This document shows, piece after piece, positions 34,766-43,306 of a DNA stretch of 64,000 bases. Positions within the stretch are counted from its first letter, which is position 1. Each line of letters begins with the position of its first letter. The notes under the pieces were generated by a model. It did no database searches and had not been told where the DNA came from. It was given only the letters and a program-made list of their open reading frames with translations. Origin of the DNA: Salinarchaeum laminariae (GTDB lineage Archaea > Halobacteriota > Halobacteria > Halobacteriales > Salinarchaeaceae). The stretch spans positions 3,054,907 through 3,118,906 of the forward strand of contig NZ_CP096270.1 in the NCBI RefSeq assembly GCF_023204835.1, in the 5' to 3' direction. The position numbers and the translations under genes were made by a program.

Positions 34766-35266
34766 TCAGTTCGTGATCGCGGAAAGGTCCCAATCCCTCA
34801 CGTCACGGTCCTCGAAGGCCATCCGGTAGGCCAGCACGAAGGTGAGGAAATACAGGACCGTAGAGAGACTCGTGAGGAACAGCCACACCTCGACTTCGGC
34901 CCAGTCGAAGTAGGCGCTCCGGAGGAAAGCCTCGACGATTTCCGCGACGTAGACCGCGGCGGCAGCCTGCGCGACAACTGCCTCCTGGGTCCCGTCCTGG
35001 ACGATCCAGTACGCACCGGCGACGATCGCCGTCGTGCTTACCACGCCGATCAGTAGCCCGACGATCCTGTCGACCTCGTCGAATCGCAGTTCACTGTGTC
35101 GCAACAGATCGATCAGAACGTCCAGAAGGAACTGACCGCCGGCGATCGCCAGCGCCGCGATCGCAGCAATCTTGAACAGTGTCCCGATCGAAACGCCGGA
35201 GCGGCCCAGTCCTGACATCGGCGCATATTCCATGCCAGGTTGGCTTGAAACCATCGGAGTCACCAC
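34766..35266 (-). CDS. Four-helix membrane protein, hypothetical
   Basis: A 166-residue protein with about four predicted transmembrane segments (IGTLFKIAAIAALAIAGGQFLLDVLI, VGLLIGVVSTTAIVAGAYWIV, VVAQAAAAVYVAEIVEAFL, VWLFLTSLSTVLYFLTFVLAYRM) and a short acidic tail. No family is recognised. The first ~16 residues look non-conserved and the real start may be at 35218 (MSGLGRSGVSIG). It converges on the zinc-ribbon gene with a 30-base gap. Confidence 0.65.
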   Translation of the reverse strand: MVTPMVSSQPGMEYAPMSGLGRSGVSIGTLFKIAAIAALAIAGGQFLLDVLIDLLRHSELRFDEVDRIVGLLIGVVSTTAIVAGAYWIVQDGTQEAVVAQAAAAVYVAEIVEAFLRSAYFDWAEVEVWLFLTSLSTVLYFLTFVLAYRMAFEDRDVRDWDLSAITN

Positions 35267-35423
35267 TCGCGCTGCCGATCGTCTCCGTTCTCGTCTACAG
35301 AAGGGTCAGTCGAGCCAGGCACACAACGTCCCCGACCGTACCGGCGGGTAAGACGGCGTTAGCGCGTGAACCGTCGGGCCCCTTCATGCACTGCGGCGGC
35401 GAACGTGATCGTGGGATCATACC

Positions 35424-35885
35424 ATGAGCCAATCCCCGGCGGACACGCAGCGCGGCACCGATCGTGACCCGGATCGCGACCCGGACGAAACGCGTGCGAC
35501 CACCCGCACGTTCGACACCGACGCGATGAAATGGGTCAGCGGGATCGTCTCGCTGATCGGCCTCTGGATCGCCGCGTCGCCGTTCGTGTACGACACGACC
35601 ACCATGGCGACCTGGAACAACGCCACCGTTGGGCTCGCGATCTTCCTGGTCGCGGGGTTCACGTACTACCAGCTCGCGAACGGAATGTTCGCCGCCGTCG
35701 GCGCGCTCTCGCTGGTCGTGCTTCTCGGACTCTGGACCGCCGCGGCACCGTACGCGATGGACTTCGAGAGTAACGCGCTCCTGTTCAGTAACGTGCTCGC
35801 CGGTGCTGCAGTTGCAGTGATCGCCGCGTACGACGCCTACGCGAACCGCGAAGCCCAGACCTCCGGGATGGGGACCCGCGCCTGA
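35424..35885 (+). CDS. SPW-repeat membrane protein
   Basis: A 153-residue membrane protein with a charged leader (DRDPDRDPDETRATTR) and two SPW-like repeats: IVSLIGLWIAASPFVYDTTTMATWNNATVGLAIFLVAGFTYYQLAN and GALSLVVLLGLWTAAAPYAMDFESNALLFSNVLAGAAVAVIAAYDAY. Four helices are predicted, each repeat pairing a W-I/T-A-x-P-F motif with an N-x-x-x-G motif. Role is unknown; such proteins occur in many haloarchaeal genomes. Confidence 0.85.
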   Translation: MSQSPADTQRGTDRDPDRDPDETRATTRTFDTDAMKWVSGIVSLIGLWIAASPFVYDTTTMATWNNATVGLAIFLVAGFTYYQLANGMFAAVGALSLVVLLGLWTAAAPYAMDFESNALLFSNVLAGAAVAVIAAYDAYANREAQTSGMGTRA

Positions 35886-36028
35886 GCCGGCTGCGGGTCG
35901 TCACTCGTCTCGAGAGAGGGAGGAGGAGAGAAGGGGGAGAGGAGTAGGAGGAGCGACAGCTCGGGCGCTCTACGGGCAGAGCATGCCCACTGAAAGAACA
36001 GACCGCGCGACATTTGCGGGCCAAACAG

Positions 36029-36286
36029 TCAGTCGGCGGGCCGAGCGTGATCCTGCGTCTCCAGCACCTCGAGCCGTAGCTGGGCGAGATGGTGCCGGGT
36101 GAACACGACGGCAGCAGTCACCATCGTCGCGGCGAACGCGAAGCCGACGAGGATCGGGAGTTCGGTGAAAATTCCGTTGAGAAGCTGCACGACCGCGAGC
36201 ACGACCGGGACGACGGCGACGAGCCCGGTCCGAACTGGTGCGTGCCGGAGAGAGGCTGCCAGCGTAACGTCTTCTTTCGACCGCAT
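36029..36286 (-). CDS. Small two-helix membrane protein, hypothetical
   Basis: An 85-residue protein read from ATG 36286 (MRSKEDVTLAASLRHAPVRT) with two hydrophobic helices (TGLVAVVPVVLAVVQLLNGIF and ILVGFAFAATMVTAAVVFTRH) and a charged C-terminal tail. A longer frame upstream is rich in Arg/Ser and is not part of it. No family is recognised; the start rests on the membrane-protein composition beginning at this ATG. Confidence 0.6.
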   Translation of the reverse strand: MRSKEDVTLAASLRHAPVRTGLVAVVPVVLAVVQLLNGIFTELPILVGFAFAATMVTAAVVFTRHHLAQLRLEVLETQDHARPAD

Positions 36287-36909
36287 TGGCCTGTCGTTAC
36301 CGTGTGTACAAAAAGAACTTCCGGCCGTTCCGTATGCCGATCGCAACGAATCCGAACCGCGTACGCCACGCCTGTTCGCCGGCTTCTCTCCGATGCCTTC
36401 GGACTGCCTACCGAGTACTGTCGGCGGTAACGAACGCCTTCTGCCCGGGGATCTGCCGGCAAAATTGAGGGAGTGCATCCCGCCTGCACACAGACAGCAC
36501 GTCGTCAAGACTGGACGTGTACGCGGCCACCCACGAGGCGCACGTGGCCACGCTCTGGCAGCTATCCCGTGGGAGCGCTCATGTGTCAACGAGAACTTAC
36601 CACGAGGTGGGCGTGCCTCGTCCATGGGATCGAGGCGAGGGCGAGCGCGCGGCTGCGCTCGGGTACGCCCGCATCTGCAGTAGAGGCCGCCTGGCCCCCG
36701 TTTCGGTCGCCACGATCGCGCTCCCCTGCCGAACGGCGCCCGCGACGGAGACCTGCGGCGAAACGCGACACGTTCCGTGGAGCCACCAAGCGAACGACGC
36801 GACCGACGGCCGCCGAACGCCCCACTGTCGGCACCGTCGACCCACGAGGGTATCTACGATGGAACCGTCCCACTCCGGGACGCTCTATTTCCGATTTCCA
36901 CTACCCGAG
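36287..36909. other. Gene-free stretch before the carbonic anhydrase gene
   Basis: I see no supported gene in these ~620 bases. The open frames here are Arg-, Pro- and Ser-rich on both strands and have no domain. The plus-strand frame that runs into the carbonic anhydrase region is antisense to it. The stretch is less GC-uniform than the flanks, with an A-rich tract near 36308-36320 (TGTACAAAAAGAAC) that may hold the promoter of the minus-strand gene at 36029-36286. Confidence 0.4.
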
Positions 36910-37620
36910 CTACAGCAGGCGGTGGACGTGATCCCCGTACCCGTCGTCGAGGAGCGCTTCGAGCGCGGCTGGGTCCGTCTCGCCGTCCGCGTTGACCAGA
37001 TAGGCACGCCCAGGAACGTCCCCGTAGACGCGCTGGAAGTCGTAGACGAAGCCGTAGACGTCGACCGCGTCCGGCACGTCCTCGCTCTCCCGAAGGAAGG
37101 CAACCTGCTGATCGACGTTGTACTCGACGAGCTGGTCGACGAGGCCCACGTCGGCGCCGGGATCGACGCGATCGTCCGCGAGCCCGTCCTCCACGACCGG
37201 TGCGAGGAGATCGACCCACTTCGCGACGCCGGCAGGCATCGCGCCCTCGTCATCGTCGTTCCCAGCTTGGTCGTCCTGCACGCTTTCGAGAGCAGCCGTC
37301 ACCGCTCCACAGCCCGTGTGACCGACGACGATTGCGACCTCGGTGTCGGTAAATGCGAGCGGGTAGCAAGTGCTGCCGTCGAGAACGAGTTCGCCGTCGT
37401 GGCGATCCCAGACCTGATTGCCGATCGTACTCGGCGTGAACAGCCAGCCCGGTTCGTCGACGTCCCACATCCCTGCCTGGGAGACGCGGGAGTCCGAGCA
37501 GCAGATCGAGACGGCGGCGGGTCGCTGACCGTCCTGTACGTCGGCGAAGTGGTCGGCGGCGAGCGATTCGGCGTGGCGATCGTTGCGTTCGACGAGTTCT
37601 TGCAGGGTGGCGTCGGCCAT
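36910..37620 (-). CDS. Beta-class carbonic anhydrase
   Basis: A 236-residue zinc enzyme that interconverts CO2 and bicarbonate. The active-site motif CCSDSR is at residues 40-45 (Cys ligand with the Asp/Arg dyad) and HTGCG at 101-105 supplies the His and second Cys ligands. An Asp/Gly insertion (DDQAGNDDDEGAMP) follows. The C-terminal part DVYGFVYDFQRVYGDVPGRAYLVN is typical of archaeal and bacterial beta-CA. The gene ends upstream of a purine-rich spacer. Confidence 0.92.
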   Translation of the reverse strand: MADATLQELVERNDRHAESLAADHFADVQDGQRPAAVSICCSDSRVSQAGMWDVDEPGWLFTPSTIGNQVWDRHDGELVLDGSTCYPLAFTDTEVAIVVGHTGCGAVTAALESVQDDQAGNDDDEGAMPAGVAKWVDLLAPVVEDGLADDRVDPGADVGLVDQLVEYNVDQQVAFLRESEDVPDAVDVYGFVYDFQRVYGDVPGRAYLVNADGETDPAALEALLDDGYGDHVHRLL

Positions 37621-37725
37621 GCGTGGCAGTGTGACCGTCTCCGACTTCTACCTTTCCAGTCGTCGTCGGGCGAAAGGGGGAGAGGGGGAGAGAGGGGGAG
37701 AGAGAAAGGGTTTCAAGGCCAGTTT

Positions 37726-37736
37726 CGGGCCCATCC
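37726..37736 (+). repeat. Left target-site duplication of the MITE-like element
   Basis: CGGGCCCATCC immediately precedes the element end and is repeated exactly at 38098-38108 directly after its other end, as expected for duplicated target DNA. Confidence 0.75.
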
Positions 37737-38097
37737 GTCGTGTTTAGTTAAAACTGCGAGTAATACGAGCGATAGCCGACCTCGGAACCGCCATCCTGGT
37801 GGCCTGCGGAAATCGGAGATTTCCGGGCGGCCAGAAGACGCGTCTTCTGGCAAACTGAAAGGGCGAGGTCGCTGGCCGAACCCCGACGACGCAAGCACTG
37901 CAGGCCGCGAAGCGGCCGAAGCGCGCAGCGTCTTCGCGAACGTGAGTGAGCGAATGGCTCGAGAGACGCAGCCCGGGAACGAGCGGAGCGAGTGACCGGG
38001 AACGTCTCGCGGCGAGTCGCGGGAGGCCAGCTGCTGAGGGCTTTCTACCGCTATGTCGTCCGGATGCGTCCCAGTTTGAACGCTCACTAAACACGAC
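37737..38097. mobile_element. MITE-like non-autonomous element, 361 bp
   Basis: The ends carry a 12-bp perfect terminal inverted repeat: GTCGTGTTTAGT at 37737-37748 and its complement at 38086-38097. It is flanked by an 11-bp direct repeat (37726-37736 and 38098-38108), consistent with a target duplication. The inside has no transposase but has hairpins: CGGAAATC-GGA-GATTTCCG (37807-37825) and the perfect 20-mer palindrome CCAGAAGACGCGTCTTCTGG (37831-37850), plus GAGCGGAGCGAGTGA-type repeats near 37982. A target duplication of ~10-11 bp is, as I recall, known from IS4-family ISH8/ISH26-type elements, which might mobilise it. The right end lies 50 bases before the alpha/beta hydrolase ATG. Confidence 0.78.
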
Positions 38098-38108
38098 CGG
38101 GCCCATCC
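38098..38108 (+). repeat. Right target-site duplication of the MITE-like element
   Basis: CGGGCCCATCC, identical to 37726-37736, borders the right inverted repeat. The duplicated bases lie upstream of the promoter-like CTTTTTCC of the next gene. Confidence 0.75.
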
Positions 38109-38147
38109 GCCCGAGGCTTTTTCCGTCGTTCCTGCGGTCGACAATGC

Positions 38148-38852
38148 ATGAAGCGCGTCCAGTACGGCGATGGCGACCGACGGCTCGTCGTCGTCCTCGG
38201 GTGGGGCAATCGGCCGGAGCACGACGGCGTTCAGTGGCTCGTCGACCAGCTGACGACGGCCGGATACTGCGTCGACGTCTTCGAGCTCCCGCGCACGATC
38301 GAGGATTTCGAGGCCGAGTATCTCGAACCGGTCGAGCAGCATCTTGCCGAGCTCGACACGTACCGGCTCCTGAGTCACAGTACCGGCGGACTGATCACCC
38401 GGTACGTCTCGGCCGACGACGGGCTCGAGACGCGGACGTACCTCAGTCCGTGGTGGGGATTCCACGAAGGACTCCAGAACCCCATCGTCTCCTCGCTGAT
38501 GCGGGTGCCTATCGCCCGGCCCATCCTCCCGGTGTCCACAACCAGATCCGATCTGGGCGAACTGGCCTCCGACGAGTGGGTCGAAGACTCGCCGTCGTAC
38601 GCGGCGCCGACGTTTCTCCGGGAAGCAAAGCGAGCACAGGCGTCGATGCCACCGTTCGACGACCGAGACGCGGTGTTCTACAATCCGGACGATCCGATCG
38701 TCAGCGGTGCCGCCATCGAGGCCGACGCTCCCGCCGCGAACAGGGTCAGCTTCGATGGCGGCCACGAACTGTTCAACTCTCGATCGCGGGACGATCACAT
38801 CGACGCGCTACTTGGAGCGATCGACGGCGGAATCGACGGCATGGACGACTGA
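38148..38852 (+). CDS. Alpha/beta hydrolase
   Basis: A 234-residue soluble hydrolase. LVVVLGWGNRPEHDGVQWLVDQL contains the oxyanion-like GWG motif. The nucleophile elbow is SHSTGG (G-x-S-x-G variant), the acidic residue is probably within DDPIVSG, and the catalytic His is in DGGHELFNS. A CTTTTTCC box lies ~26-33 bases before the ATG, so its promoter begins just outside the MITE-like insertion. Substrate is unknown; esterase or lipase activity is an inference. Confidence 0.85.
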   Translation: MKRVQYGDGDRRLVVVLGWGNRPEHDGVQWLVDQLTTAGYCVDVFELPRTIEDFEAEYLEPVEQHLAELDTYRLLSHSTGGLITRYVSADDGLETRTYLSPWWGFHEGLQNPIVSSLMRVPIARPILPVSTTRSDLGELASDEWVEDSPSYAAPTFLREAKRAQASMPPFDDRDAVFYNPDDPIVSGAAIEADAPAANRVSFDGGHELFNSRSRDDHIDALLGAIDGGIDGMDD

Positions 38853-38981
38853 ACCGATCAAATCGACCGACTGGACGCTGACGAAGGATATCCCGCTCTG
38901 TTCGTCCCTAGGCAACTGCTATCCAGAGCCCACTCGGTGTACTCGCCGTCTACCTATTCCACTCGGCCGTGTGGCTCCGCC

Positions 38982-39188
38982 ATGGTCGATTTTGGTAATC
39001 CGGCTGGCTTCGACGTCGCGACCGTGCTGACTGGGTCGGGGCTCACCCTCCTGATCTCGGCCGCTATCCTGCAGTACGGAGACGAACTATCCTACAGCGA
39101 GCCGGCACTCTACGGCGTGAGCGGGGCCGTCCTCGCCGCGCTGGGTGTCGCGTTCGGTCTCGCACTGGTCGTGAGCGGCTACCGGTGA
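38982..39188 (+). CDS. Small two-helix membrane protein, hypothetical
   Basis: A 68-residue protein with two hydrophobic segments (VATVLTGSGLTLLISAAIL and LYGVSGAVLAALGVAFGLALVVSGY). The ATG at 38982 (MVDFGNPAGFDVA) is chosen because residues before it are a charged, non-membrane leader. It is convergent with the permease gene, 67 bases apart. No family is recognised. Confidence 0.55.
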   Translation: MVDFGNPAGFDVATVLTGSGLTLLISAAILQYGDELSYSEPALYGVSGAVLAALGVAFGLALVVSGYR

Positions 39189-39255
39189 GGACGCGAGGCG
39201 ACGACGTGCGACGGATCGGGGGACAGACTGCTCCGCGATTCACGAAACGGGGCGG

Positions 39256-40338
39256 TCACCCCGCGAGCGGGGAACTCGCCAGCCACGGAAACACGGAGTG
39301 GGCGAAGTGGTAGGCGACGACCACGATGATCGGGCCGAGGAAGAGTCCATACCAGCCGAAAGCCATCGTCCCGAGGACGTAGCCCAGAAGGATCAGCCCG
39401 AGGTGGATCGATCCCCGTGCGGAGAGATACGTCCGGAGGAAGACGTCCGGAATCGTGTCGATGACGATCGCCGAGACGGCGAGAAAGACGAGCGGGTGCC
39501 AGAGCGGCGTCTCGGCCGTCACGGCGAGCACGCCCAGATACGCCGCGTAGGGCAAGTAGACGATCTTCATGCCGACGACCGGGACGATGGTTCCGATTCC
39601 GATCAGTGCGCCGAGCAATACGGGCGTCCCGACTACGGATCCTCCTGGTGCGAGCAGGTTCATCCCGGCGTAGAACACCGCCGCCTCGATAGCGGTGAGC
39701 ACGACCAGCACGAGATTGTTGAAGAAGACGGTCTCGAGATCGTCGTCGACGGCCTGGGTGAACGCGACGATCCGTTCGTCCTGATCGACCGCGTCGTAGA
39801 ACCACTCACTGATCCGCTGATCGTCCCGGAGCAGGTAGAAGAGCAACACCACCAGGAGAAACACCTGCGCGATGACCTCGAACACCAGTGACGCCACGCC
39901 GAACACGCTGTTCGCGACGCTTCGGACCTGTCCCGTCGTCGCTCCACCGCTGCCCGAGGACGCGATCGCGTCGGCCAGCGCCTGGAACTCCCCCCGGCGA
40001 GCGAGTCGGAGATACGGCTGGGCAAACGGCCGTGCGGACTCCATCTGACCGCCACGGAGGACGCCCTCGAGCTCGACGGCGATGAGGAAGAGCGCGTAGC
40101 CGAGGACGAGGGCCATCGGAACGACGATCGTCGACAGCGTGAGCGTCACCGCGAGGTTGGAATGGCCGATCCGTTCGTCGATCCGGCGGTGGATCGGCCG
40201 GGTCGCGTAGTAGAGGAAGATCGCGGCGACGAGCACGCCCACGTACTGGAACAGCGCGAACGCGACGAGGAGCCAGACGACGGCCCCGATCGCGATCCAG
40301 AGGCCACGGTCGTGGTCGCCATCGTCGAAAGCATCCAT
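39256..40338 (-). CDS. AI-2E-family membrane permease
   Basis: A 360-residue polytopic membrane protein (about eight helices) matching AI-2E/PerM-type permeases: VAAIFLYYATRPIHRRIDERIG, LLVVLLFYLLRDDQRISEWFYD, FFNNLVLVVLTAIEAAVFYAGMNLLAPGGSVVGTPVLLGALIGIGTIVPVVGMKIVYLPYAAYL and the C-terminal LGPIIVVVAYHF. These move autoinducer-like or other small molecules; in haloarchaea the substrate is unknown. ATG 40338 (MDAFDDGDHDRGLWIAIG) is used because the longer frame is basic and non-membrane. Confidence 0.88.
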   Translation of the reverse strand: MDAFDDGDHDRGLWIAIGAVVWLLVAFALFQYVGVLVAAIFLYYATRPIHRRIDERIGHSNLAVTLTLSTIVVPMALVLGYALFLIAVELEGVLRGGQMESARPFAQPYLRLARRGEFQALADAIASSGSGGATTGQVRSVANSVFGVASLVFEVIAQVFLLVVLLFYLLRDDQRISEWFYDAVDQDERIVAFTQAVDDDLETVFFNNLVLVVLTAIEAAVFYAGMNLLAPGGSVVGTPVLLGALIGIGTIVPVVGMKIVYLPYAAYLGVLAVTAETPLWHPLVFLAVSAIVIDTIPDVFLRTYLSARGSIHLGLILLGYVLGTMAFGWYGLFLGPIIVVVAYHFAHSVFPWLASSPLAG

Positions 40339-40706
40339 TGTACAGTGTGACCGGTCTCCGATGTGGAACTCACGGCCGAGTCCGTGTCGTCGGCGTGCCA
40401 GCGGTCGATCGACGGCGGTGATGGGGCAGGGGAGCTCGGCCCGGCGACACCGGTCGCACTTTCCGAGCCTCTTCACTCTGTTTCTCGCTGCCTACCGCGA
40501 CGGACTGCCGTCTACGTGGTCCGTACTCGGCTACCGCGTCGCAGTTGCGGTAGTATCAGCAGAAGTAGTGGTAGTACTAGCAGTCGCAGGAGGAGCGCGC
40601 CTAGCAACAGCAGCAGTAGGAGTAGCAGTTCGGAGCGATCGACGGGGAGGGGAACGCCAGCCGCCGATCGATGATGTCCGTCTGGCCTACACTGCGCCAG
40701 CCTCGC
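40339..40706. other. Spacer with an AGC/AGT-rich triplet tract
   Basis: No supported gene. Bases ~40550-40640 form a low-complexity tract of AGC/AGT/GTA triplets (for example AGTAGTGGTAGTACTAGCAG). In one frame it would encode Val/Ala residues and in another Ser, which makes frames here look protein-like by chance. It separates the permease gene from the small membrane gene that is convergent/co-oriented at 40707-40967. Confidence 0.5.
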
Positions 40707-40967
40707 TCAGAACGAGGCGAGGCCGCGCTTGAACTTCCGGACGATGCTCTTTTGCTGGAGATAGCTCCCGAGTGCGAGCATCGTCGGCGCCCAGAGCCCG
40801 ACGAAAATGCCGTCCAGCTTCTCCCCTTTGACGTAGAACTCGTACCACGACAGGAGGACCGATCCAGCGGCGACCGCGACGAGCGGATCGGCCATCGAGG
40901 TCGGGACGCGCTCTTTCATCTCCTCACGCTGCTCGTCGACGTCAGTTTCGACTTCGAGTAACGCCAT
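40707..40967 (-). CDS. Small membrane protein, conserved-looking hypothetical
   Basis: An 86-residue protein with an acidic cytoplasmic start (MALLEVETDVDEQREEMKERVP) and two hydrophobic segments (ADPLVAVAAGSVLLSWYEFYV and FVGLWAPTMLALGSYLQQ), ending in a positively charged tail KSIVRKFKRGLASF. I recall similar small proteins in other haloarchaea but cannot name the family. Confidence 0.65.
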   Translation of the reverse strand: MALLEVETDVDEQREEMKERVPTSMADPLVAVAAGSVLLSWYEFYVKGEKLDGIFVGLWAPTMLALGSYLQQKSIVRKFKRGLASF

Positions 40968-41154
40968 CGTGCTGCACGACAGCCCCGAGTCGCGTAACGG
41001 CTGACCCGTCGAGCGCAGGCCGCGACTCGATTGGACCCCCCAACGGCTGTTTCGTCAAAAAGGTTCGCCCGGCGAGAAACCCGCGTGTTGCACTCTGCAC
41101 CGGTCGTTTCCCGACGCCTCAGCCGTTTTCTGTGGTCGCGTTGTAGAATGCCGC

Positions 41155-42552
41155 ATGGTCGAGTTTCGAGCCCTCTTCGACGACCGCCGCGTCAACGCCG
41201 CCGTCGCCTGGGTCGCAACGATCGCGATCCTGCTCGCCGCGATCGGACTGTTCGCGAGGGGTGCGTTGCTCTGGGCAGTGTTCGCGGTGCTCGTCCTCGC
41301 CGTCGTTCTGCTTCCGCCGATTCTCACGCGGGACGTGACGACGACCCTGCCCGGCGAGCTCGTTACGCTGGTCGCGTTTCCCGTGGTTCTCAGCGCGACC
41401 GATCTGTTCGCCCAGACGACGCCGTTCGCGACGATGGCCGGCCTTGCGTTGCTGATCGTACTCGTGCTGGACGCTTTCACGTCGTTGGAGATGGTGCCGC
41501 GGTTCGCCATCCTCTTCGTCGTCGTGACGACGATGGCGTTCGCTGGCAGCTGGGCGATGGGCGAGTACGCCGCCGACCTCCTCCTGGGAACGACGTTCAT
41601 CGATGGACAACGCGAGATGAATGTGAATCTCCTGACGGCGACGCTCGTCGGACTGATCGCGGGGATCGTGTTCGCTGCGTACTTCCGCGAAACCGACGGT
41701 GACGCGCCCCTCTCCGGGCGTCGGTTCCCCTTCGTACTCGGTACGCCGACCACAGCGACCGAGGGAAGTGGTGAGATGAGCGGGAAGGGAAGTAGGGAGA
41801 CGAGTGGAGCGGCAAGCGCGAACGGGGCTAATGAGGGGAGCGGAGGGGAGGGTGACGAGAAGGGTACTGAGATGAGCGAGGAGAGTAACGATACCAAGAG
41901 TGACGACGTCGTCGAGGGATCGGCTGCAACCGAGGAGGTCGAAGATGCGCCGGCGTTCCACGTGGCGATCCGGGCGTTGCAGGTCGTGCTCGTCGCAATT
42001 TTTCTCTACTCGGTCGTCACCGTCCAGTGGTCGCTCGTGATCAACAGTGGGGTACCACTCGCGCTGAGCTTCTTGCCAGCAATCGCGCGCTGGCGATACG
42101 GCTATCCGATGCACGCCGGACTCGCCCTGCTGATCGCGCTCGCCGCCACGCTGCACGCGGTCGGCGCACTCGGACCGTACCAGCAGACCGACTGGTACGA
42201 TACGGTGACCCACGCGCTATCCTCGACCCTCGTCGCGGGGGTCGGCTACGCGATCGCTCACAGCATCGAGTTGCACACGGACCGAGTGTCGTTTTCGCCG
42301 CGCTTTCGGGGAGTGTTCGTGGTTCTCTTCGTGCTCGCCGTCGGGGTCCTCTGGGAGATAATGGAGTTCACGAGCGGTATCGCGGCGGGGCTACTCGGTG
42401 GGGAGGTGCTCGCCCAGTACGGCGTCAGTGACATCGTGAAAGATCTGACCTTCAACACCGTTGGCGCGATCATCGTGGCGCTATGGGGCACGGCACTGTT
42501 TCGCCAGTCCGCCAGACGGCTCACCGACAACGTCGGTCAGCTGTTCAGTTGA
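41155..42552 (+). CDS. Multi-pass membrane protein with a C-terminal DUF2238-like region
   Basis: A 465-residue protein with two membrane halves. Residues 10-185 have about six helices; residues ~200-260 are a cytoplasmic Ser/Gly/Glu/Asp-rich loop (for example GSGEMSGKGSRETSGAASANGANEGSGGEGDEKGTE). Residues 265-460 have about six more, with PYQQTDWYDTVTHALSSTLVAGVGYAIAHSIELH and VLWEIMEFTSGIAAGLLGGE...YGVSDIVKDLTFNTVGAIIVALWG. The W-E-x-x-E-F and D-x-x-x-D-x-x-x-N-x-x-G spacing resembles DUF2238/YjdF membrane proteins. Function is unknown. Confidence 0.7.
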   Translation: MVEFRALFDDRRVNAAVAWVATIAILLAAIGLFARGALLWAVFAVLVLAVVLLPPILTRDVTTTLPGELVTLVAFPVVLSATDLFAQTTPFATMAGLALLIVLVLDAFTSLEMVPRFAILFVVVTTMAFAGSWAMGEYAADLLLGTTFIDGQREMNVNLLTATLVGLIAGIVFAAYFRETDGDAPLSGRRFPFVLGTPTTATEGSGEMSGKGSRETSGAASANGANEGSGGEGDEKGTEMSEESNDTKSDDVVEGSAATEEVEDAPAFHVAIRALQVVLVAIFLYSVVTVQWSLVINSGVPLALSFLPAIARWRYGYPMHAGLALLIALAATLHAVGALGPYQQTDWYDTVTHALSSTLVAGVGYAIAHSIELHTDRVSFSPRFRGVFVVLFVLAVGVLWEIMEFTSGIAAGLLGGEVLAQYGVSDIVKDLTFNTVGAIIVALWGTALFRQSARRLTDNVGQLFS

Positions 42553-42565
42553 GCACCCCTTGCCA

Positions 42566-42586
42566 GCCCCGCCTCACGGGCGGGGC
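42566..42586 (+). terminator. GC-rich hairpin after the membrane protein gene
   Basis: GCCCCGCC (42566-42573) pairs with GGCGGGGC (42579-42586) around a five-base loop, starting 14 bases after the stop codon at 42552. Such hairpins are common in haloarchaeal spacers; no T-run follows, so a true termination role is uncertain. Confidence 0.4.
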
Positions 42587-42703
42587 CGCCCACCGACTCG
42601 GCGCCAATGTGTGGCCTGAGCACATATGACGTGAACCATAATGTTTATCAGATGACCAGTAGCACACCAACTGGCACGGAGAGTACGGGCCGGACCAGCT
42701 ACA

Positions 42704-43306
42704 ATGACGCGCCAAACCGCGAAACAGGGGCCGAGGAACGCCTCCTCGGACGACGACGGATCGACGACCGCTAGCAGCGGCGGGGAAGCGACCACAGAGG
42801 ACAGATCGACACCAAACGTCTCGCGGGACGCTATCTTCGACGCGCTCAAGAACAGCCGGCGGCGGCTCACGCTCCAGCATCTCTACGAAAGAGGAGAGGC
42901 CGAGACCGTCAACCACCTCGTCGACCACGTCGCGGCCCTCGAGAACGACACCACGCCGGCGGAGCTCACCTCCGATCAGCGAAAACGAGTGTACGTCGGC
43001 CTCTACCAGAGCCACCTCCCACGGCTCGACGACATGGAGTTCGTGGAGTTCGACCAGAGCGCAGGAACGGTCGAACTCGGGGCAGCGGGGCCAGCCCTCG
43101 AGCAGTACCTCTGCGAGGGCGACGACGGTGACGAAGGGGCCTGGTACCAGATCCACCTCGCATACGTCGCGCTCACCGCTGTCGTGTTGGCAGGGGCGTT
43201 CGCGGGCGGCTTGGTGACGATCGTCGGTGCCACAGCGGTACTCGCTGGGATCGGTGCGGGCGTCGGCGGACTCGCGGCCTACCAATGGCGAATCGAGCGC
43301 GAGTGA
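42704..43306 (+). CDS. DUF7344-like HTH protein with two C-terminal membrane helices
   Basis: A 200-residue protein. After a Ser/Glu leader, the conserved block SRDAIFDALKNSRRRLTLQHLYERGEAETVNHLVDHVAALENDTTPAELTSDQRKRVYVGLYQSHLPRLDDMEFVEFD forms a winged-helix-like domain (residues 40-120), as in haloarchaeal DUF7344 proteins. Two helices follow (AYVALTAVVLAGAFAGGLVTIVGATAVLAGIGAGVGGLAAYQW). A membrane-tethered regulator is the likely class. DNA targets and signals are unknown. Confidence 0.8.
   Translation: MTRQTAKQGPRNASSDDDGSTTASSGGEATTEDRSTPNVSRDAIFDALKNSRRRLTLQHLYERGEAETVNHLVDHVAALENDTTPAELTSDQRKRVYVGLYQSHLPRLDDMEFVEFDQSAGTVELGAAGPALEQYLCEGDDGDEGAWYQIHLAYVALTAVVLAGAFAGGLVTIVGATAVLAGIGAGVGGLAAYQWRIERE

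Noticed and set aside
36517-37995. Long plus-strand frame across the carbonic anhydrase gene and the MITE
   Set aside because: It is antisense to the carbonic anhydrase, is Arg/Pro-rich in its unique part, and ends in the repeat element.
37713-38798. Minus-strand frame covering the MITE and alpha/beta hydrolase
   Set aside because: It is antisense to the hydrolase and otherwise consists of MITE sequence; such frames arise in repeats of this type.
40361-40732. Plus-strand frame with a Val/Ala-rich run
   Set aside because: The hydrophobic run comes from the AGC/AGT triplet tract; no start signal or conserved part, and the end overlaps the gene at 40707.
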